This document shows positions 1-5,122 of a stretch of DNA of 5,122 nucleotides, piece by piece. Made by a program: the position numbers and the translations under genes. Positions within the stretch are counted from its first letter, which is position 1. Every line of letters begins with the position of its first letter. A model generated the notes under the pieces. It was not told the origin of the DNA, did not search any database, and was given only the letters and a program-made list of their open reading frames with translations. Source of the DNA: Tannerellaceae bacterium (GTDB lineage: Bacteria > Bacteroidota > Bacteroidia > Bacteroidales > Tannerellaceae); NCBI GenBank assembly GCA_031267775.1, contig JAIRYL010000175.1, positions 1 through 5,122 of the forward strand. The letters run 5' to 3'.

Positions 1-128
1 ATCATGCTATACCAGGCGGCGAACGGATCGGGAAGAAATCGCGCAAACAAATCACGGCCTGCCTCGGCGCCTGATTATCGCCGCAAAAGGCGTCGGATGT
101 AAAAAAACAAATACAAAAATTAGCATAT
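1..128 (+). other. Probable 3' end of an unidentified upstream gene plus leader of the tubulin-like gene
   Basis: No gene can be assigned with certainty. Two forward frames are open from the left edge. One ends at TAA 100-102 and would give a 33-residue, very basic tail ending RRKRRRM. The other ends at TGA 72-74 and would give a 23-residue tail ending TACLGA. The second has somewhat more purine-first codons, so it looks slightly more gene-like, but the stretch is too short to decide. Either would leave a gap of only 26 or 54 bases before the next gene, which fits an upstream operon member. From about 98 to 128 the sequence is A-rich, as is usual before Bacteroidota start codons. I see no TAnnTTTG promoter motif here, which again suggests that transcription enters from the left. 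Confidence 0.35.
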
Positions 129-3100
129 ATGAACATGGAAGAAAATCACATTTTAGTTGGCTTGGGAGGAACAGGCGGAAAAGTATTGAAAGCGATCCGG
201 AAACGGATTTATCTGGAGTTTCCGAATGACGACGACCGGACAAAGCTCCCCATTGGTTATGTTTATGTAGATTCTACCCGGGAAATGATGGTTCCCGGAG
301 ATTCTTCTTTCAGGGTAATGGGAAAAGACGCCTCGTTTACCGAAAGCGAATTTGTTGATATAAAATCAGCAGATCTGGGGCAGATACTGGAGCATGTGTC
401 CAACTTTCCCGGTTTGAAAACAATCGTAAAAAACGGAGCCTCTATGAAGAAAACTTTGGGAGAGGTGGGTAAGGCTGCCGGACAAAAGCGTCGTGCCGGA
501 CGTATCCTTTTCGCTGCCAACTGCAATAAATATCTGTCGGCGCTAAAAAATCAGCACGAGAAGTTGAAAGCCATTAACAAGAAAGACAAGGTGAATATAC
601 ACATTTTTACCGGTCTGGCCGGTGGAACCGGTTCCGGCGCTATCATTGATGTGATTGCTCAAACCCGTGCGCAGGAAAGTTATAAAAATGCCAACATCGT
701 AGTCTATGCCATGGTACCGGAGCTGGATATTCCTGCCGGATGCCAGGCAGGCCGCTATCATCAAAACGGCTATGCCGCGTTACGAGAGCTGAGCGCGCTG
801 AATATCGGGCGTTTCCTGCCATCGGACGTCATTCGTGGCGATGAACATATACGCTTGAACATTGCCTCAGTGTATCAGTTCGGACTCATGCTTTACTCCA
901 ATGTAAATGAGAACGACGTAAGCGTCGGCTCGTTCGCCGAATTACCCCGGTTGTTGGCCGATACGGTTTATTTTCGTTTGTTCCTTAAAGAAAAAAATGG
1001 CGTAACTGATGAATTTCTACGTTCATACAGTTTGGAAAACATAAATGACTACTGTGTTGAATATAGTGAGAAATCGAAAGGAACCGACAAAGAACGTGCC
1101 CGTACGAAAGCGATTAACACCTTCGGTATTAAACGGATCATCTATCCCGAAAGACGCATCATGGAGCATATTACCTATACGGTAGGGGAACGTGTTTTAT
1201 GGCAGATGCAATACAACAACTATAAGGACGACTTTGGTTTTGTGCAGGAAACGGCCCGCAAGGATTATCGCGAACTTTTCCTGAATGACAAAAATCTGCG
1301 CGAATGGCTGCTGGACGATAAGCATTTGACGCTTGAAGATAAAATCTTCGACGCCGATAAATATTGCGGCAGCATAGAGGTCTTTTGGAGCGATACGACA
1401 AACAGTTATTCGTATGACGACGCCAAAAGTATCGATCAGGAACCCTTGCATTTCCTCGAAGGCTTCTGCTCAGATACCTACAAAAATGCTTTCCGCAACA
1501 AACAGGGGGTGGAAGCCTATTATAAAGACAAGTCAGACGACAAATTACTTAGGGAGCAGGCCGCTTATATCGTAGAACGCATCGAGAAGGATTTATATGC
1601 AAAATGGTACGAAGGCGCTTTGTCGTTAGAAGATCTCCTGAATATATGCGATGTGGTATTGACACATATTAAAGACCGGCGGGATAAGATAGAGAATGAC
1701 CTGGCTGCCATTGACGACAAGATACGACAAAATGAAGCGGTAGCCGATGATAATAACTATGAATACAACCATTTATCGCTACTTCAGCGGGCAACAGGAA
1801 AGTCGGCGCGTATCTACTCCGATCATCAATGGATTTTGAAAGACCTGTACAAACTCAGAACACAACGTGTTGCAGTAGCATTCAAAGGCAAACTGCTGGG
1901 TAAGATCCGCATAGCGTTTGAAGAATTTAGCGCGGAAGTAAGCGAGTTTATCGGCGTACTGCTCAAATCGATGGACGCCGCCGAAAAGCGCATTGCTGAC
2001 CGCAATAGGAATGCAAAAGGTATCGCCGACCTGTCTGGCGCAATTGTAGAAGTAAGCGAAGACGACAAAATGACGAAGTTTGAGCAGACCTTGCTTTTAG
2101 ACAGGAATCAACAGGAAACCTGGGCGGGAAAGATCCGCAAAGCCATTGCCGGCAACCGTACGTATGCCCACTTCAACGAGTTGGCGGCTGCTACTTCCGA
2201 AAATACCATCTTCGATATATTCGACGTGGAGCTTAGTCCTGACATACGAACAAAGCATGATCAGGATTGCAAGAACGACAGGATTCTGGGACTTAATATC
2301 TTGCAACAACTGCAAAAGATATTGCAAACGGAAACCGACGTCCGCAATTTTGCCACTTCGGTTATTGAGCAGAGTGGAACATTCTTGAAATTAGACGACG
2401 GTCAGCTATCGAAGGTGTTGAAAAATAACGATCATCAGAATCCAATCCTTCATCCCGAATCGATCAATCGTAAAGCTATCTTGATCACTATGCCTACCGA
2501 TGAGGGCAATGATTCACTTAAGGTATTCACGCAAAAATTGAAAGAAAACTTACTTGGCGCTTTTGGTAACGCTACACCTGGATACACGTTGACTTTTGAT
2601 ACAAGCAGCGAACGGAAAAACGAAATCACCGTGGTCTCTATCAAATATTGTTTCCCGATGCGAGCCATTGCCTGGTTACCCTCTTACGAGCGCGAATACA
2701 ACGATATGGTAAACGACAAAAATGAAATGGAAGCGAAAGAAGCCCGTCTCTTACTCCATAGCGAGGGGGATGGCACGGAGCTTCCCGGCTTGATGGGCGA
2801 AGAAAAAGTTTCTCCAAAAGATTTCATCCCTTACTTTTTCGTAGCTGCCGCCAACGATATTTTAGCTGTCCGCGAAAATGAACGCGAAGAAAAAGGATGG
2901 TGTATTATTACGGTCGACGAATGGGGTTCTGAAATTGTCACGCTCCTGTCAACCCGGTTTACGGAACTGCTGACCAGCGAAGAACTGACGGAAGATCTGC
3001 TTGATACGATAAAGGAAAAAGCGGACGGGATTTTGAAAAATCCAAACCTGAAGATGAGCGAACGCACGGCGATGATGGACAGGGTAAAACTGATTATGCG

Positions 3101-3200
3101 CGATTATGTAAGCAAAGAATGTTCAAGCGCAACCTCCCCCAAATACCAGCAATATAGCGGGGAAGCTAAAAAAGCGCTGGATTTGATAACCAAAAAGTAA
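129..3200 (+). CDS. Large tubulin/FtsZ-superfamily GTPase (tubulin-like, Tubulin_2 type)
   Basis: A 1023-residue protein with no signal peptide or membrane helix, so presumably cytoplasmic. Its N-terminal part is a tubulin/FtsZ-type nucleotide-binding domain: a first strand and glycine-rich loop GLGGTGGKV (residues 11-19), a strand ending in Asp (YVYVDST, 44-50), AAGQKRRAGRILFA (117-130), the exact tubulin signature AGGTGSG (164-170), and a candidate core helix starting at QNGYAALREL (212-221). FGIKRIIYP (332-340) lies near the domain end. The remaining ~650 residues have no fold I can name. Charged, possibly coiled-coil helices lie at about 508-535 and 573-630, and an alpha/beta section at about 780-860 ends in FPMRAIAWLPSYEREY. 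FtsZ is under half this length; the large size is typical of Tubulin_2 proteins. GTP binding is inferred from the family, and no canonical FtsZ NxDxxD catalytic loop is obvious. Met3 (135) is an equally possible start. The gene heads a tight three-gene run. Family assignment is secure; cellular role is unknown. Confidence 0.9.
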   Translation: MNMEENHILVGLGGTGGKVLKAIRKRIYLEFPNDDDRTKLPIGYVYVDSTREMMVPGDSSFRVMGKDASFTESEFVDIKSADLGQILEHVSNFPGLKTIVKNGASMKKTLGEVGKAAGQKRRAGRILFAANCNKYLSALKNQHEKLKAINKKDKVNIHIFTGLAGGTGSGAIIDVIAQTRAQESYKNANIVVYAMVPELDIPAGCQAGRYHQNGYAALRELSALNIGRFLPSDVIRGDEHIRLNIASVYQFGLMLYSNVNENDVSVGSFAELPRLLADTVYFRLFLKEKNGVTDEFLRSYSLENINDYCVEYSEKSKGTDKERARTKAINTFGIKRIIYPERRIMEHITYTVGERVLWQMQYNNYKDDFGFVQETARKDYRELFLNDKNLREWLLDDKHLTLEDKIFDADKYCGSIEVFWSDTTNSYSYDDAKSIDQEPLHFLEGFCSDTYKNAFRNKQGVEAYYKDKSDDKLLREQAAYIVERIEKDLYAKWYEGALSLEDLLNICDVVLTHIKDRRDKIENDLAAIDDKIRQNEAVADDNNYEYNHLSLLQRATGKSARIYSDHQWILKDLYKLRTQRVAVAFKGKLLGKIRIAFEEFSAEVSEFIGVLLKSMDAAEKRIADRNRNAKGIADLSGAIVEVSEDDKMTKFEQTLLLDRNQQETWAGKIRKAIAGNRTYAHFNELAAATSENTIFDIFDVELSPDIRTKHDQDCKNDRILGLNILQQLQKILQTETDVRNFATSVIEQSGTFLKLDDGQLSKVLKNNDHQNPILHPESINRKAILITMPTDEGNDSLKVFTQKLKENLLGAFGNATPGYTLTFDTSSERKNEITVVSIKYCFPMRAIAWLPSYEREYNDMVNDKNEMEAKEARLLLHSEGDGTELPGLMGEEKVSPKDFIPYFFVAAANDILAVRENEREEKGWCIITVDEWGSEIVTLLSTRFTELLTSEELTEDLLDTIKEKADGILKNPNLKMSERTAMMDRVKLIMRDYVSKECSSATSPKYQQYSGEAKKALDLITKK

Positions 3201-3220
3201 TATAAATTAAAGCATAGATC

Positions 3221-3871
3221 ATGGCAAAAGTAAATGAACGCGATAAGTATAGATATGGGGTCTGTACCAATCGCGATAAAGATGGAAAACCCTGTCCGAA
3301 ATGCGAGAGTAAAGAGGTGCAGAAAATAAGGAAGGAGCAGGATTTTGTTTGCGAAGAATGTAAAGAAGCCATCCGGCAAGTTCCTCCGCCCAGACAGTCT
3401 ACCTCTTGGGGAAAGATAGGTATAATCGTAGTAGCTCTTGGTATCGTTGGCGGAGCAGCCGCTTACTTCCTTTGGTCGAAATCCGGGACTGAATATCCGG
3501 AACCGTTGCCCGGCCCCACTATTTCAGGTGAAACCTCCGTAACGTCGGAAGATGAAGTTACGCTCCCTGAGGAAACGCCTCCTCCGCCAACCGGTGGCGA
3601 AGATTCGTCAACCGGCGGTGAAAAGTCGCCAACCGGCGGCGAAAATGGCTACGGCTCTTTAAATCTTGATTATGCCGTCTATACGGGCGATATTGCAAAC
3701 GGAACGCCGCATGGAAACGGAACGCTCGAATTTAAAAAGAAGCACAAAATAATCGACGGCAAAGACTATATAGCCTCGCCGGGCGAAGTGGTCAAGGGTT
3801 CGTTCCGAAACGGGAAAATCAATCTGGCTACCTGGTATCAGAAAGACGGTAATCAAGTTGTCATCAAATAA
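3221..3871 (+). CDS. Zinc-ribbon, single-pass membrane protein with C-terminal MORN-type domain
   Basis: A 216-residue protein with a modular layout. Residues 25-47 form a zinc ribbon, with cysteine pairs CPKC (25-28) and CEEC (44-47); Cys15 is extra. After a proline-rich stretch (55-58), one hydrophobic helix spans about 66-85. Positive charges on its N-terminal side predict the ribbon inside the cell and the rest outside. A Pro/Thr/Glu-rich linker (about 90-143) contains three copies of a TGGE heptapeptide. The C-terminus carries a textbook MORN unit YTGDIANGTPHGNGTLEF (154-171) and a weaker second one, VKGSFRNGKINLATW (191-205), separated by an insert. MORN units often bind lipids or proteins, and zinc ribbons often bind proteins or nucleic acid; which applies here is not visible. 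It starts 20 bases after the tubulin-like gene and ends 5 bases before the next, so it may link the cytoplasmic GTPase to the envelope (inference). Not a known named gene. Confidence 0.85.
   Translation: MAKVNERDKYRYGVCTNRDKDGKPCPKCESKEVQKIRKEQDFVCEECKEAIRQVPPPRQSTSWGKIGIIVVALGIVGGAAAYFLWSKSGTEYPEPLPGPTISGETSVTSEDEVTLPEETPPPPTGGEDSSTGGEKSPTGGENGYGSLNLDYAVYTGDIANGTPHGNGTLEFKKKHKIIDGKDYIASPGEVVKGSFRNGKINLATWYQKDGNQVVIK
3587..3649 (+). repeat. Three tandem 21-base units encoding a TGGE heptapeptide linker
   Basis: Three in-frame units (3587-3607, 3608-3628, 3629-3649) encode PTGGEDS, STGGEKS and PTGGENG, residues 123-143 of the zinc-ribbon/MORN protein. The nucleotide core CAACCGG(T/C)GG(T/C)GAA is nearly identical in all three, so the copies arose by recent duplication rather than by chance similarity of amino acids. 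The unit length is a multiple of three, so gain or loss of copies would change linker length without breaking the frame. The region lies in the extracytoplasmic linker between membrane helix and MORN domain. Confidence 0.85.
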
Positions 3872-3876
3872 ATCGA

Positions 3877-4989
3877 ATGAAACAAATGCCTGGATATCGT
3901 ATCCTGCTGGTTTTTTTAGTAAACCTTCTGCCGTATGCTCATGCGCAAAACGCCGGAATAACCTGTGCCTCCAACCGGCTGAAGGATATGGCCGGACAGT
4001 TGGAACTGCCGGGTATTAACAGCTTGCCGCCCGGCGTATATGATTCATATACATACCGGTCTAAGCCGCTAACCGTGCGTATTAATCCGTGGCGCGAGAT
4101 TGAACATATCGGATTCCGGCTGTTTAAGAATGACAGTATACGCCTGGTAAATCCTTCGCCGGTATATGATTTCTTAGAGCGATATTTGCTGGAATTGCAA
4201 CTGCCTGCCGACTTGGATCCTGCCATTCGCCTGTTTGCAGACAACGTTCATATCGATGGAAATGTAGACGATCTTTTTTCTTTCGACGGGACGGAGACTT
4301 TTCACGAAAGTTATTTACATTCAAAATCATATCGTATTTCCTGGAGCCGGGAGGAAGAAAAGCCTCTGCTATCCATTACGTTTGATATGGATTTCCAGCT
4401 TCTGAGCGGATGTAACCTGCTGGAACTCGAGAATCGCCTGCTTCGGGATATACGCCGTTACAAGCCCCACAGCGAAAAGCGCGAAGCTGCCGTATCTATA
4501 AAGAACGACTTTCAAGCGCTTACAGATAGCTATGTAGACAGGGGGGAGGCTTATCTGATCGACCTGATAAGAAACGACCTCTACTATGTGCGGGAAGGAG
4601 ACGCTTATGTATTGGTTCATGATGAACAAAAAACAAATCAAAGTATCGCAAATATGATGCTTTCCCCGCAGGCGTCAGGCGATTTTGATCTGAATCTTAT
4701 CTTCGACAGGTATGGATATAAGGAAGAAAAAACAGGTATAAAACTGAAACAATGGATAAATTATTGTCTTTCGGAAGGATGCACGGCTTTTTTTGGCGTT
4801 AAGTCCAAAGATAAAACGTCGCTGAAGGGTACGGTTTTTATGGTGAACACCAAAAAGGGATACAATCATATCCTTAGCGTAGAAGTACCCTTCGGGATTA
4901 TCGGCAAACAGGAAGGAAGCATAGACGCCAGATTATATGCCTATATCCCTATGCACAACGTGTCTGGCAATTATTTCCAACTAAAGTAA
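3877..4989 (+). CDS. Exported protein of unknown family, third gene of the tubulin-like operon
   Basis: A 370-residue protein that I do not recognise. The N-terminus has the form of a Sec signal peptide: Lys2 and Arg8, a hydrophobic core at about 9-19, and an AHA site at 21-23 predicting cleavage before Gln24. There is no lipobox cysteine at that site, so a soluble periplasmic or secreted protein is more likely than a lipoprotein. No further membrane helix is seen. The mature part looks like mixed alpha/beta, with beta-rich stretches near 162-176 and 318-340 and helices near 96-108 and 180-195. It has four cysteines (30, 179, 297, 302); 297 and 302 are close enough to form a disulfide. The ATG lies 5 bases after the previous stop, which suggests translational coupling and a shared task with the membrane protein. 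Met4 is a weaker alternative start because it would drop the lysine at the signal-peptide start. Reading frame and export are well supported; function is unknown. Confidence 0.8.
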   Translation: MKQMPGYRILLVFLVNLLPYAHAQNAGITCASNRLKDMAGQLELPGINSLPPGVYDSYTYRSKPLTVRINPWREIEHIGFRLFKNDSIRLVNPSPVYDFLERYLLELQLPADLDPAIRLFADNVHIDGNVDDLFSFDGTETFHESYLHSKSYRISWSREEEKPLLSITFDMDFQLLSGCNLLELENRLLRDIRRYKPHSEKREAAVSIKNDFQALTDSYVDRGEAYLIDLIRNDLYYVREGDAYVLVHDEQKTNQSIANMMLSPQASGDFDLNLIFDRYGYKEEKTGIKLKQWINYCLSEGCTAFFGVKSKDKTSLKGTVFMVNTKKGYNHILSVEVPFGIIGKQEGSIDARLYAYIPMHNVSGNYFQLK

Positions 4990-5051
4990 CATGAATGAAT
5001 TATGTAACGATAAAAAAATAAAGTGGTAACTTTGCGATTAAAAATTACTCA
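4990..5051 (+). other. Intergenic spacer, probably holding the left edge of an insertion sequence
   Basis: This A/T-rich spacer separates the end of the exported-protein gene from the partial transposase-like gene. If that gene belongs to an insertion sequence, the left terminus of the element must lie in or near this stretch. The exact end cannot be set because the right end is outside the window. No GC-rich hairpin followed by a T run is present, so I see no intrinsic terminator for the three-gene unit. Confidence 0.4.
5027..5034 (+). promoter_or_regulatory. Predicted Bacteroidota -7 promoter element
   Basis: TAACTTTG matches the Bacteroidota primary sigma factor -7 consensus TAnnTTTG at every fixed position. 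No good TTTG -33 element is seen at the expected distance upstream. The start of transcription would fall at about 5038-5042, giving a leader of roughly 10-14 bases before the ATG at 5052. A short inverted repeat, AAAGT (5020-5024) and ACTTT (5029-5033), overlaps the element; it is too short to call an operator. Confidence 0.55.
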
Positions 5052-5122
5052 ATGATCACAGAAGACGAAATAAGATATTATAAACAGTTGGACGAACGCC
5101 AACAGCGGCTTTTTACAGGGAT
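5052..5122 (+). CDS. N-terminal fragment of a probable ISAzo13-type transposase (cut by window edge)
   Basis: Only 23 complete codons are present before the window ends, reading MITEDEIRYYKQLDERQQRL then FTG. The segment LDERQQRLF resembles the conserved start of ISAzo13-family transposases (DDE_Tnp_ISAZ013), where a LDER-x-RR-L-type motif begins a helical DNA-binding region. Catalytic residues lie further downstream and cannot be checked. The frame is open back to 5022 but holds no other ATG, so 5052 is the best start. A promoter-like TAACTTTG sits 17 bases upstream, and there is almost no room for a ribosome-binding site, which would fit the weak expression common for transposases. The call rests on a short motif recognised from memory and is therefore moderate. 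An unrelated gene is possible. Confidence 0.55.
   Translation, partial: MITEDEIRYYKQLDERQQRLFTG

Noticed and set aside
65..95. Hairpin with 7-base arms CGGCGCC (65-71) and GGCGTCG (89-95)
   Set aside because: One pair is a wobble, the loop is 17 bases, and it is followed by A residues rather than T, so it does not qualify as an intrinsic terminator and may be chance in a GC-rich coding tail.
159..185. Walker A P-loop of an ATPase at GLGGTGGKV
   Set aside because: The spacing does not fit GxxxxGK[ST], the residue after Lys is Val, and the downstream AGGTGSG signature explains the segment as a tubulin-type nucleotide site.
129..3200. FtsZ or plasmid TubZ identity for the tubulin-like gene
   Set aside because: The protein is more than twice their length and shows Tubulin_2-type flanking motifs; no cell-division or plasmid partition genes are nearby.
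3104..3379. 91-codon minus-strand open frame across the junction of the first two genes
   Set aside because: It lies opposite two well-supported genes and its hydrophobic translation is what reverse reading of Lys/Glu-rich coding sequence gives.
3939..4244. 101-codon minus-strand open frame inside the exported-protein gene
   Set aside because: It is fully antisense to a gene with a clear signal peptide and shows no domain or start signal of its own.
4986..5030. GTAAC occurring three times (4986, 5004, 5026) as a possible binding-site array or element end
   Set aside because: The unit is five bases in A/T-rich sequence, the spacings differ (18 and 22), and one copy overlaps a stop codon.
1..5122. 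Anti-phage defence, CRISPR or toxin-antitoxin system
   Set aside because: No nuclease, nucleotide cyclase, repeat array or toxin-like small gene pair is visible; a defence role for the operon would be speculation.

Overview
The window looks like part of a Bacteroidota chromosome, most likely Bacteroidales. This rests on moderate GC, A/T-rich gene leaders without clear Shine-Dalgarno sites, and a perfect match to the Bacteroidota -7 promoter motif (TAnnTTTG) before the last gene. The species cannot be named from sequence alone.

Layout: bases 1-128 hold what is probably the 3' end of an unidentified upstream gene and a short A-rich leader. Three genes follow on the + strand with gaps of 20 and 5 bases, so they read as one transcription unit. 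The first (129-3200) encodes a 1023-residue tubulin/FtsZ-superfamily GTPase of the large 'tubulin-like' (Tubulin_2) type, recognised by an exact tubulin signature AGGTGSG. The second (3221-3871) encodes a 216-residue protein with an N-terminal zinc ribbon, one membrane helix, a Pro/Thr/Gly linker with a tandem heptapeptide repeat, and a C-terminal MORN-type domain. The third (3877-4989) encodes a 370-residue protein of unknown family with a clear signal peptide. A 62-base gap with a predicted promoter leads to a gene cut by the right edge (5052 onward). Its first 23 residues resemble the start of ISAzo13-type transposases, so an insertion sequence probably begins here.

Working model (inference): the tubulin-like protein is cytoplasmic, the zinc-ribbon/MORN protein spans the inner membrane with its ribbon inside and its MORN domain outside, and the third protein is periplasmic or exported. 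Together they could link a cytoskeletal GTPase to the cell envelope. Tubulin-like families of this kind have been proposed, from genome context, to take part in membrane remodelling with vWA, GTPase and OmpA-type partners. None of those partners is visible here. The biological role of the operon is unknown, and its start lies outside the window on the left.
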